Assembly: GCF_003385235.1 (NCBI RefSeq)
Contig: NZ_PQIA01000025.1
Span: forward strand, 21,390 to 85,389
Length of the DNA: 64,000 nucleotides
Direction of reading: 5' to 3'
From: Amycolatopsis circi
Lineage (GTDB): Bacteria; Actinomycetota; Actinomycetes; Mycobacteriales; Pseudonocardiaceae
In this document: in pieces, positions 40,285 to 48,636 of the stretch
Layout: each line of letters begins with the position of its first letter
How positions within the stretch are numbered: position 1 is the first letter of the stretch
Translations under genes and position numbers: made by a program
Notes under the pieces: generated by a model
Databases searched by the model: none
The model's input: only the letters and a program-made list of their open reading frames with translations
Told to the model about the DNA's origin: nothing

Positions 40285-42449
40285 CACCGCTCCAACCGCA
40301 CCGGCGCGCCGGTTTCGAGGCTGCGGTGCACGGCCAGGGTCGCCAGCGTCGTGGCTACGAGCGAGTCGAGGCTGATCGGCATCGCGACCCCGGTCTTCAA
40401 CGCGGTGATGAACGCGTCCAGTTCGGCCTGCTGGCCCTTGTCGCGGGCCTTCGGCAGCCGCGAACTGGTCCAGCGCTTGCGCCCGTAGACCGAAGCGCGG
40501 ACGAAATCGTCGAATTTCAGCACCTTGCCGTCGGCGAGCACCTCCAGCGTTTCCTTGGGAAACGCGGTGCTGCCGCTGGTGATGTAGCTGATCGACGCCG
40601 TCGAACCGTCGGCGTAGCGCAACAGCACCTGCAGATCGTGGTTGCCGGGCGTGCCGGTGGCGTAGACGGAAACCGGGTCGCTGCCGAGGAACCAGCTGAC
40701 CGTGTCGATAAAATGCCCGCCCTCGCCGACGAAGCGGCTGCCCTCGGAATCGGCCTGGTTATACCAGCTGTTCGCGTCCAAGCGGCCCGCGTTGACCAGG
40801 TACCGCACCGAAGCCGGGCCGACACGCGGGCCGAACTGGTTCTTCGCCTCGACCAGCAGCGGCGCGAACCGGCGGTTGAACCCGACCTGGAGCCGGTTGT
40901 TGCCCGATTCCGCCACCGCGTCCACGACGCTGCGCAATTCCTTCTCCGACAACGCGAGCGGCTTCTCCACGAAGACCGCCTTGCCCGCCAGGAGCGCCCG
41001 CCGCGTCAGCTCGGCGTGCGAACTGTGCCGGGTCACCACGAAGACCGTGCTGACCTCGTCGTCCTCCAGCAGCGCGTCGACATCGGTGCTGGCCGCGACG
41101 AAACCGAACTTGCGCTTCGCGTTGGCCCCGGAAAGCGCTGAGGTGGTGACGACGTCGGTGAGCAACACGCGCTCGTCCCCGGCCAGGTGCGGCAGGATCA
41201 TCGAGGACGCGTAGTTTCCCGCGCCGATGAACCCGATCCGCAAGTCCCGCAACGGGTTCGACCGGGTTTCCGCTGCCGCCACGGCGGGAACCGCGGACAC
41301 CACGCTTTCGTCCTCGGCGGGCGGCGCGTCCGGGTAGCGGAACAGCACCGCGACCGCCTTCAGCTCGCCCTCGTTGAGCGCCCGATAGGTATCGACCGCC
41401 GCGGAGAAGTCCGCTGTGTGGCTGATCAGCGGAGACACGTCGAGCTTGCCCCGCGCGGCCAGGTCGAGGAAGCACTCAAGATTGCGCCGTTCCGTCCAGC
41501 GCACGTAGCCGATCGGGTAGTCGCGGCCCTCGAGTTCGTAGGACGCGTCGTAGCGGCCGGGCCCGTAGGAGCGGGAGAACCGGACGTCGAGTTCCTTTTC
41601 GTAGTACGCATTCCAGGGCAGGTTCAGCGAAATCTTGCCGATGTCCACTACCCGGCCGCGGTCGCGCGCGAGCCGTGCGGCCAGCTCCACCGGATCGTTC
41701 GACGCCCCGCCCGCGGCGAGATACACCTGGTCGACGCCGTGTCCGCCGGACAGCTCGGCCACCGCCTGGTCGATTTCGCCGGACGCCGGATGTCCGCAGG
41801 CGAGTGCGCCCAGCTCCCGCGCGAGTTCGCAGCGCTGCGCGTCCGGGTCCACGCCGACGACGCGCGCGCCGGTCGCCACCAGCAATTGCACCACTAGCTG
41901 ACCGATCAGGCCGAGCCCGATCACCAGCGTGAGGTCGCCGAGCTGCGGTTCGCCGCGCCGGACGCCCTGCATCGCGATCGCGCCGACGGTCGCGAACGCC
42001 GCCTGCCGCGGCGAAAGCCCGGCTGGCACCTTCGCGTACAGGTTCTTCGGCACCCAGTTCAGCTCGCTGTGCAGCGCGTGCTCGTTCCCGGCGCACGCCA
42101 CAAGGTCGCCGACCACGACGTCGTCGATGCCCTCGCCGACCTGTTCGACCACGCCGCACAGCGAATAACCCAGCGGCGTATAGGAATCGAGCTTCCCGGA
42201 CACCTTGCGATACGTCGCGGCGAGCCCGTTCGTCGCGACGCTCTGCATGACCTTCGCGACCTGGTCCGGCCGCGACCGGGCCTTGCCCAGCAACGACATC
42301 CCCGCCTCGGACACCTTCATCATCTCGGTGCCGGTCGAGATCAGCGAGTACTGGCTGCGGACCAGCACGCCGCCCGGTTTGCACGCCGGCACCGGGACGT
42401 CGAGCAGGGCCAGTTCGCCGCTCTTGTAGTTCTGCACTACCTGTTTCAC
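40284..42449 (-). CDS. Bi-domain oxidoreductase: MDR dehydrogenase fused to Gfo/Idh/MocA
   Basis: 721 residues. Residues 1-350 are a zinc-type MDR dehydrogenase (SLISTGTEMMKVSE, GYSLCGVVEQVGEGIDDVVVGDLVACAG, VIGLGLIGQLVVQLLVATGARVVGVD). A short linker leads to a Gfo/Idh/MocA half from about 375 (IGFIGAGNYASSMILPHLAG, FVVTRHSSHAELTRRALLAGKAVFVEKPLALSE with the EKP motif, GEGGHFIDTVSWFLG). The same fusion occurs in polysaccharide operons of other bacteria. It may make or interconvert a keto-sugar nucleotide with one bound intermediate. GTGA overlap with asnB. Confidence 0.93.
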   Translation of the reverse strand: MKQVVQNYKSGELALLDVPVPACKPGGVLVRSQYSLISTGTEMMKVSEAGMSLLGKARSRPDQVAKVMQSVATNGLAATYRKVSGKLDSYTPLGYSLCGVVEQVGEGIDDVVVGDLVACAGNEHALHSELNWVPKNLYAKVPAGLSPRQAAFATVGAIAMQGVRRGEPQLGDLTLVIGLGLIGQLVVQLLVATGARVVGVDPDAQRCELARELGALACGHPASGEIDQAVAELSGGHGVDQVYLAAGGASNDPVELAARLARDRGRVVDIGKISLNLPWNAYYEKELDVRFSRSYGPGRYDASYELEGRDYPIGYVRWTERRNLECFLDLAARGKLDVSPLISHTADFSAAVDTYRALNEGELKAVAVLFRYPDAPPAEDESVVSAVPAVAAAETRSNPLRDLRIGFIGAGNYASSMILPHLAGDERVLLTDVVTTSALSGANAKRKFGFVAASTDVDALLEDDEVSTVFVVTRHSSHAELTRRALLAGKAVFVEKPLALSEKELRSVVDAVAESGNNRLQVGFNRRFAPLLVEAKNQFGPRVGPASVRYLVNAGRLDANSWYNQADSEGSRFVGEGGHFIDTVSWFLGSDPVSVYATGTPGNHDLQVLLRYADGSTASISYITSGSTAFPKETLEVLADGKVLKFDDFVRASVYGRKRWTSSRLPKARDKGQQAELDAFITALKTGVAMPISLDSLVATTLATLAVHRSLETGAPVRLER

Positions 42450-44350
42450 TGGACTCCTAGCCGCTCTCCGCGGAGGGCCCCGCGGTACCAGTACTCGAGG
42501 GTCAGCACGTGCCAAAGATGTTTCGCGCGGTCCTCGCGCCCTGCGGCGTCCTCGGCCACCAGCTTGCGCAGGGCGTCGCGCTGCAGGAAACCGGATTCGA
42601 CCAGGACGCCCTCCTCGATGACCTCCCGCACCAACGGCGCGAGGTCCCGGCTCATCCACGCCCGCAGCGGCGCGCTGAACAAGCCCTTCGGCCGGTACAC
42701 GATTTCGTCGGGCAGGATCGCCGTCGCCGCTTTCTTCAACGCCACCTTGCCTTGCCGACCAGCGATCTTCTCCCGGCCCGGCACCCGGAACGCCGCCCGG
42801 ACCACTTCGACGTCCACAAAGGGCGTTCGCACCTCGGTGGAAGCGGCCATGGTGGACCGGTCGGTGTAGGCGAGGTTCAAGCCAGGCAAGAACATTCGTG
42901 CGTCGGCGAGACACATCCGGTTGACCTGGTCGGTCAGCTTCGTGTCGTAGTAGACGTCGGCGTGTTCGGTGAGCACATCGTCCACTTCGGACTGGAGATC
43001 CGGTGAGACCAGGTCGAGCAGCTCGGCCCGGTCGTACATGGTGTAGCTGCGCCGGAACGCCGTTTCCTCCGGAAGGTCCGCAAAGGACAGAAACCGCTTC
43101 GCGAACCGCACCGACCGATAACCGCGCGTGGACGACGCGACCGGCAGCCGGTCGACCGCCGCCCCGATCGCCCGGCGCGCCACGCCCGGCACCCGCCGGT
43201 ACCGCAACGCCAGCAGGTTCGCCAAATGCTTGCGGTACCCGGCGAACAACTCGTCCGCGCCCATCCCGGACAGCAGCACCTTCACCCCGGCCTCGCGCGC
43301 CGCCGAGCAGATCAGGTACGAGTTGATCGCCGCCGGATCGCCGATCGGTTCGTCCAGGTGATGCGTCATCCGCGGCAGCAGATCCTGCACGTCCGGCGCG
43401 ATCTCGATCTCGTGCAGGTCCACGCCGAACTGGCGGGCGACGATCCGCGCGTAACGCAGGTCATCCGGCATCGCCTCGAATTTCGCGTCCTCGGGACGGA
43501 AACCGATCGTGTAAGCCGAAATCCCCGGCTGCTCGCGCGCGGCCAAGGCGGTGAGGTAGCTGGAATCGAGGCCGCCGGAAAGAAAGGTCGCCACCGGGAC
43601 GTCGGACAGCAGGTGCTTGCGGGTCGAATCCTCGACGACCGCGTGCAGGTCGACCTCGCCGCGATATGCCGCGCCTTCCTCGGCGACTTCGCGGAGCGAC
43701 CAGTACGTGCCGGTGTCCGTGCTGCCGTCCGGCCGGAACCGCAGCCAAGTGCCGGGCGACAGTTTCTCCGCCTCGCGGTAGGCGCACCGGCTGTCCGGGA
43801 CCCAGTAATAGAGCAGCGACGCGATCATCGCCGCCTGGTCCACGTTCAAGGTGCCGCCGAGTTCGCGAGCCAGCGCTTTTAGCTCCGACGCGAACACGAC
43901 CCCGCCTCCGCGCCGCACGAAGAACAGCGGCTTGATGCCCAGCTGGTCCCGCACGAGCACCAGCTCACCAGTGCGTTCGTCATACACCGCGAAGGCGAAC
44001 ATCCCGCGCAGCCGCGGCAGGCAGTCCGTGCCCCACTCCCGCCAGGCCCGCAGCAGTACCTCGGTGTCGGAGGTGCCGCGGAACCGGACTCCGGCGGTTT
44101 CGAGTTCGGCCCGCAGCTCCGGCGCGTTGTACAGCTCGCCGTTGTAGGTCAGGGCGAGGCCCTCGGCCGTCATCGGCTGCGCGCCGGTTTCCGAAAGGTC
44201 CACAATGGACAGCCGTCGGTGTCCTAAGTGGACGTATCGGTGGTCGTAGCGGCCGTCGCCGTCCGGACCCCGGTGCGCGAGGCACTGGGTGAGCCGGTCG
44301 GTGAGCGGGCCGCCGTCCGGCCAGCTGTACGCGCCCGCGATGCCGCACAT
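42446..44350 (-). CDS. Glutamine-hydrolysing asparagine synthase-type amidotransferase
   Basis: 634 residues. MCGIAGAYSW gives the Cys2 nucleophile of the glutaminase half (HRGPDGDG, RLSIVDLS, YNGELYN, RDQLGIKPLFF). The synthetase half has SGGLDSSYLTALAA (PP-loop), SGMGADELFAGYRKH and EVRTPFVDVEVV. In polysaccharide operons such enzymes probably amidate uronic acids or their derivatives rather than make asparagine. It lies between the chain-length proteins and the MDR-Gfo fusion. The ATG at 44350 exposes Cys2 and fixes the start. Confidence 0.94.
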   Translation of the reverse strand: MCGIAGAYSWPDGGPLTDRLTQCLAHRGPDGDGRYDHRYVHLGHRRLSIVDLSETGAQPMTAEGLALTYNGELYNAPELRAELETAGVRFRGTSDTEVLLRAWREWGTDCLPRLRGMFAFAVYDERTGELVLVRDQLGIKPLFFVRRGGGVVFASELKALARELGGTLNVDQAAMIASLLYYWVPDSRCAYREAEKLSPGTWLRFRPDGSTDTGTYWSLREVAEEGAAYRGEVDLHAVVEDSTRKHLLSDVPVATFLSGGLDSSYLTALAAREQPGISAYTIGFRPEDAKFEAMPDDLRYARIVARQFGVDLHEIEIAPDVQDLLPRMTHHLDEPIGDPAAINSYLICSAAREAGVKVLLSGMGADELFAGYRKHLANLLALRYRRVPGVARRAIGAAVDRLPVASSTRGYRSVRFAKRFLSFADLPEETAFRRSYTMYDRAELLDLVSPDLQSEVDDVLTEHADVYYDTKLTDQVNRMCLADARMFLPGLNLAYTDRSTMAASTEVRTPFVDVEVVRAAFRVPGREKIAGRQGKVALKKAATAILPDEIVYRPKGLFSAPLRAWMSRDLAPLVREVIEEGVLVESGFLQRDALRKLVAEDAAGREDRAKHLWHVLTLEYWYRGALRGERLGVQ

Positions 44351-44363
44351 GCGCTTCGTCCCC

Positions 44364-45974
44364 CTAGCTTTCCTGTACGGGTTTGAGCCGCCTCGTAGGT
44401 GCGTCCGGATCCACGTCCATCCGCTCGTGCGGCGACGGCGGGCGGGTCCGCTCGAGCGGACGCCGCCTGCGTTCGGTGTCGCGCTTCCCGGGCCATTCGA
44501 TCGGCTTGCTCTCTTCGCGAAGCTCCAGCTCGACAACCGCGTCCGCCTGTTTCTTCGCGACCACGGCCGCGCGTCCGCGCAACGCTGTGTGCAGCCCGTC
44601 CCAGAGCGTGCCGTCGGTGCTGTCCTTCGGATCCGGATCGACCAGCACGACGCCGAGAATCGGCACGCCGCAGTCAGCGAGCTGCCGCGCGACGGTGTGC
44701 AGCCACTGCGTGTTCGCGAACCCGGCTCGCACCACCAGCACGGCCTCCGCGCCGAGCGCCGACAGGTCGGTCCACGCCGTGCCCGGAGAGGCCGTGCCGA
44801 CCCCGACCCGCCGCACCGCGCGCGCCACCGCCGGGTCGCCAGCCTCGACGACCTGGACGTTTCCCTCCACCGGCAGCCGCGACACTTCCTTGCCCGGCAG
44901 GTCGTCCACGAGCACCACCGGCCCGTCCTCGGCCAGCGACCGGCCGAGTTCCACCGCCAGCTCCGCCGCCGAAGAAGCCGCGCCGATCTCCAGGAGCGAC
45001 AGCGAAGCCGGGTCCTCCCGCGCCGCCCGTGCGAGCGTGAGCGCGACCCGACTGGACTCGGTAACCGCCTTCGAGCGCCGCCACAGCTTCGCCGGGCCGA
45101 TCGGTTTCACACCCACCTGCGCGATGACCGAAGCCCCGAGGTGCTGCGAAATTTCGCGGCGCAATACCGGCCGGTCCCGGACCAACGCGCTCACCGCCGC
45201 GAACGCGATCCCGAGCGCGAGACCCACGGCCAGCCCGACGCCACCGTCGGTGCCATAGGTCTTCAACTTGGAGACCGGCTGCACCGCTGGTGCGTCCACG
45301 ATCTGCGTCCCGGCGATGACCTCCGGCGACCCGATCCCGGCCTGTTGCGCCTGGTTCTGCAAATCGGCGATCTTCGACACCAGATTCGCGCGCTGCGTGT
45401 ACAGCTGCTCCAGCGCACCAGCGTTGGAATTACGGCCCTTCCCGACCTCGACCGCAGCCTGATTGTCGATGTCCGCCAGCTGCGCCTGCGACTGATCCCG
45501 CTGCTGCAGCAACGCTTTCGAGCGGCCGGTGGCGGCGGCTTGAGTGCGCGCCGTGTGGTCAGCGATGAACGCGTCCGCGAGCGCCTTCGCCTTCGCGACC
45601 GCGTCGTCCTTGGTCTTCGCCTTGACCGTCACCTGCATGACGTTGTTGGTGAGGCCGAGCCCGGCGTAGTCCTTGAGGAAATCCGAGGGCGATTCGGTGT
45701 TGTTGATCCGTTTCAGCGCGGCCGCCGCCATGTTCGCCGTCGAAAGCACGGCGACGTCGGTACGCATGAGCGTGCCGCTGTCGGTCGGCGAATCGTCCGG
45801 GTGGACCACCATGATCTTCGTGACCGCAGTGGGCGGCGCGGGCAGAAAAATCGCCACCGCGCAGCCGAGAATCAACCCGGCCAGCGCAGTCGTCAGCCAG
45901 AATCGCCGCTTGCGCCGCAGCGAGACCACCAGGCGCTGGAGGTCGACCAGCGGCTGGGCCTGTGCGGCGGTCAT
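44364..45974 (-). CDS. Polysaccharide chain-length protein with degenerate BY-kinase-like domain (PCP 1)
   Basis: 536 residues. A Wzz-type unit (first membrane segment FWLTTALAGLILGCAVAIFLPAPP, an outer coiled region, second segment VGLAVGLALGIAFAAVSALV about residue 265) is followed by a cytoplasmic domain. That domain has the shape of a BY-kinase (SLLEIGAASSAAELAVELGRSLAEDGPVVLVDDLP, AVLVVRAGFANTQWLHTVARQLADCGVPILGVVLVD) but no Walker A GxxxxGKS/T. It should set chain length without phosphorylating; it may bind a partner. The C-terminus is basic and proline-rich. ATGA overlap with the next gene. Confidence 0.9.
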   Translation of the reverse strand: MTAAQAQPLVDLQRLVVSLRRKRRFWLTTALAGLILGCAVAIFLPAPPTAVTKIMVVHPDDSPTDSGTLMRTDVAVLSTANMAAAALKRINNTESPSDFLKDYAGLGLTNNVMQVTVKAKTKDDAVAKAKALADAFIADHTARTQAAATGRSKALLQQRDQSQAQLADIDNQAAVEVGKGRNSNAGALEQLYTQRANLVSKIADLQNQAQQAGIGSPEVIAGTQIVDAPAVQPVSKLKTYGTDGGVGLAVGLALGIAFAAVSALVRDRPVLRREISQHLGASVIAQVGVKPIGPAKLWRRSKAVTESSRVALTLARAAREDPASLSLLEIGAASSAAELAVELGRSLAEDGPVVLVDDLPGKEVSRLPVEGNVQVVEAGDPAVARAVRRVGVGTASPGTAWTDLSALGAEAVLVVRAGFANTQWLHTVARQLADCGVPILGVVLVDPDPKDSTDGTLWDGLHTALRGRAAVVAKKQADAVVELELREESKPIEWPGKRDTERRRRPLERTRPPSPHERMDVDPDAPTRRLKPVQES

Positions 45975-47314
45975 CGCGCACCCGCCAGTTCGTCGGCCCG
46001 CTGCTTGGCGGACGGCTTTTGCTTCGGTCCCCCGGCGACGTGGACTTCCCGGGCCAGCACGGCGCCGAGAATTTCGTGTCCGGAGTCCGCGCAAGCCTCC
46101 GCAATCGAAACCAGTTCCCACGCGTTGCGCGAGCCAAGCGAGAGCACCACGAGCACACCTGCCGTTCCGTCCGGCACGATCGGCTGCGCCCCGGGTACCA
46201 CCTCGATTTCGGCCACCGTCACCTCGACGCGGATGCGATCGCCACGAGCCGTACCGGCGAATTGTTCCGCGACGTTCCGCGCCGAAGCATCTCCGCGCGG
46301 AACAAGAATGAGCAGCCGCAACACTCCGTCACGATCCGCACCCAGCCGCGCGAGCACGCGGCGGTACCGCACCTCCCGGGCCGCGGCGTCCGCAGACGCC
46401 GGCACCTCGGGCAGATTCCACGGCCGGTCGTTCCCGACGGCCTTCCGCCACCACTTCGCCGGCGCGTCCGAAACCGCCGGGGTGTCGATGCTCGCCAGCA
46501 CCGGAGCACCCAGCGCCGCACCGATTTCGCCTTCGCCGCGCGGCCTCCGGTCGGTCCGGGCGCCGAACAGGTAGGCCAGGATCCCGAGCACGAAGAACAA
46601 CACCGCGCCACCGACCGTCAACTGCAGGAACGTCGGCGCGGACGGCGATGACGGCCGTTCGGACGGGCCGAGCACGACCATGTTGCCCGCGCCGGTCGCC
46701 GCGTCAGCCGCGTTGAGGTTGTTGACCGCCTGCTCCAGCGCCGTCCGCAACCCCTGCAGCGTCGTGCGTGCCTGCACGCCCTCGACCGTGTCGCCGTTCG
46801 CCACGGACTTCGACAGGTCGAGGATCCGCTGGTTGGTCTGCACGATCTGCTGCCGCAGCGATTCCTTCTGCTGTTGCGCGAGTTGCGCGGCCTGGTCCGC
46901 GGAATTTCCGAGCAATTGCGTCGAATATTTCACGAACTCGCCCGCGACCTGGTCGGCCAGCTGCTGCGAGCGCTCCGGGCTGGAGCCTTTCGCGGTAATC
47001 GTCACGACATTGCCCTGCGCTACGGACGCGGCGACCGATTTCTGCAAATCCGTCCCGCGAATCCCGAGACCCAGCGCCGCGGACGCCCGGTCGAGCACCA
47101 CCGAACTGGTCGCCACCTGCGCCTCGGTCAGCAGCTCGTCCGGCTGCCTTGGTCCCTGCAGCAACACGCTGGCCTGCGTCTCGTATCCCGGCGAAAGCAC
47201 CACGGAAGCCCCTGCCCCGACACCCGCGCCGATGACCGCGAGCAGCACCAGCGCTCGCCACCGTCGGCGCACCACCTTCCCTACGACAGAAAGGCGTACT
47301 GTTTCGTCACTCAA
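45971..47314 (-). CDS. Polysaccharide chain-length protein with degenerate BY-kinase-like domain (PCP 2)
   Basis: About 447 residues with the same layout as the downstream gene: first membrane segment RWRALVLLAVIGAGVGAGASVVL, outer coiled region (QLAQQQKESLRQQIVQTNQRILDL), second segment LTVGGAVLFFVLGILAYLFGA, then a cytoplasmic domain (VLRLLILVPRGDASARNVAEQFAG, AGVLVVLSLGSRNAWELVSIAEACADSGHEILGAVLA) again without a Walker A. The TTG at 47314 has GGGGAGA upstream; GTG at 47332 is the alternative. The two genes overlap by ATGA, and a mixed oligomer is plausible. Confidence 0.88.
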   Translation of the reverse strand: MSDETVRLSVVGKVVRRRWRALVLLAVIGAGVGAGASVVLSPGYETQASVLLQGPRQPDELLTEAQVATSSVVLDRASAALGLGIRGTDLQKSVAASVAQGNVVTITAKGSSPERSQQLADQVAGEFVKYSTQLLGNSADQAAQLAQQQKESLRQQIVQTNQRILDLSKSVANGDTVEGVQARTTLQGLRTALEQAVNNLNAADAATGAGNMVVLGPSERPSSPSAPTFLQLTVGGAVLFFVLGILAYLFGARTDRRPRGEGEIGAALGAPVLASIDTPAVSDAPAKWWRKAVGNDRPWNLPEVPASADAAAREVRYRRVLARLGADRDGVLRLLILVPRGDASARNVAEQFAGTARGDRIRVEVTVAEIEVVPGAQPIVPDGTAGVLVVLSLGSRNAWELVSIAEACADSGHEILGAVLAREVHVAGGPKQKPSAKQRADELAGAR

Positions 47315-47378
47315 AACCAGGTCTCCCCTCACGGGCCGACGCACGGGTCATTGACCCCGTCGCGGCACCGCACCGGTT

Positions 47379-47400
47379 GGTTACACCATCCGGCCGAACC
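47379..47400. promoter_or_regulatory. Candidate shared operator of the exopolysaccharide locus, copy 1
   Basis: Reads GGTTAC, A, CCATCCGGCCG, A, ACC. It differs in two places from the copy at 50093-50114. It lies 65 bases upstream of the chain-length gene pair. Partial outer symmetry (GGTT...AACC) fits a protein-binding site. Confidence 0.55.
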
Positions 47401-47421
47401 TTGTTCGAAACGCGACCCGGC

Positions 47422-48636
47422 TCAACCGAGCGCACGCTCGTACGCCTTGATCAACGCCGCCTGGGAATTGCCCCAGGCAAGCGGTCCGCGCACGCGCTCC
47501 CTGCCGAGTTGTCCCATCCGTTCCCGCTGCTCGGGGTCGTCCAAGAGCACGGCGACGAGCTTCGCGAACTCCGCGATGTCATTGGCCGGGGCGTAAAGCG
47601 CCGCATCGCCCGCCGACACCCGTGCCTCGCGGAGTTCGAACGACACCATCGGTTTGCCCATGGCCATGTACTCCATGACCTTGTTCATCGTCGACACGTC
47701 GTTGAGCGGGTTGAGCGGATCCGGCGAAAGGCACACGTCGGCCGCGGACAAATACCGCAGCAGATCCTCGTCGGACACCCGGCCGGTGAATTCCACCTGT
47801 CCGGACAATCCGAGCTGATGCGACAACGCGACCATCTCGTCGAACGTGTCGCCCGCGCCGACGAACACCGCGTGCCAGTCGTCGCGGCCCACCTGATCGC
47901 GGAGGGAAACGAGCGCGCGCAGGGCGTAGTCCACGCCGTCCTGCGGGCCCATCACGCCGAGGTAGCACAGCAGATTCGGCTTGCCGCGCTTGAGTTCCAG
48001 CTCCACCGGCACCTCGTGGAACCGCTCCACGACCGGCGCGCTGCGGACCACGAACACGTCCTCGGGCCGCTTGCCGCCGCGGATCCGCGCGACCTGGCGG
48101 TAGCTCTCGTTGGTGGACAGCACGACGTCCGCCGCGCGATAGGTGGAGCGTTCCAACGCACAAACGCCGCGGTAAAGGAAATCCTGCCCGCGGTCGAATC
48201 GGGACAAATACAGTTCCGGCACCAGGTCGTGCTGATCGAAAATGAACTTCGCACCGCGTCTTCGCAGCATCCGGGCGACGAGAAAGAGCAGATCCGGCGG
48301 GTTGCAGGCGTGCACGACGTCGACCCGGCCGATCTTGCGCGCGAGCCGGAACGTGTGCCACAGCGCGGATCCGTACTCGCGCGCGTACCCGGCGGGTCCG
48401 CCGGTCGCCGCCCGCAGCGGGTACCGGTGGATGTGCACGCCGTCGAGCACGACTTCGGCCTCGGTGTCCCGTTTCGTGCCCTGTGGGCAGATCACGTGCA
48501 CCGTCATCCCGGCGTCGCGCAGCGTCTGGCATTCCTGCCACACGCGCCGGTCGAACGGCACCGACAGATTCTCGACGAGAATCAGCGCGACCCGATTCCG
48601 CAGGATTTCGTTTTCGGAAAAGCCTTCACCAGGCAA
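47422..48636 (-). CDS. Family-4 glycosyltransferase (second)
   Basis: 404 residues, GT-B. N-terminal VALILVENLSVPFDRRVWQECQTLRDAGMTVHVICPQG, acceptor part DVVHACNPPDLLFLVARML and FDQHDLVPELYLSRF, then the donor half with FVGAGDTFDEMVALSHQLG, TGRVSDEDLLRYLSAADVCLSPDPLNPLND and MNKVMEYMAMGKPMVSFELREAR. Likely the sugar transferase starting or extending the lipid-linked unit. The only workable start is TTG at 48636, overlapping the dehydrogenase stop by 11 bases. Confidence 0.9.
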   Translation of the reverse strand: MPGEGFSENEILRNRVALILVENLSVPFDRRVWQECQTLRDAGMTVHVICPQGTKRDTEAEVVLDGVHIHRYPLRAATGGPAGYAREYGSALWHTFRLARKIGRVDVVHACNPPDLLFLVARMLRRRGAKFIFDQHDLVPELYLSRFDRGQDFLYRGVCALERSTYRAADVVLSTNESYRQVARIRGGKRPEDVFVVRSAPVVERFHEVPVELELKRGKPNLLCYLGVMGPQDGVDYALRALVSLRDQVGRDDWHAVFVGAGDTFDEMVALSHQLGLSGQVEFTGRVSDEDLLRYLSAADVCLSPDPLNPLNDVSTMNKVMEYMAMGKPMVSFELREARVSAGDAALYAPANDIAEFAKLVAVLLDDPEQRERMGQLGRERVRGPLAWGNSQAALIKAYERALG

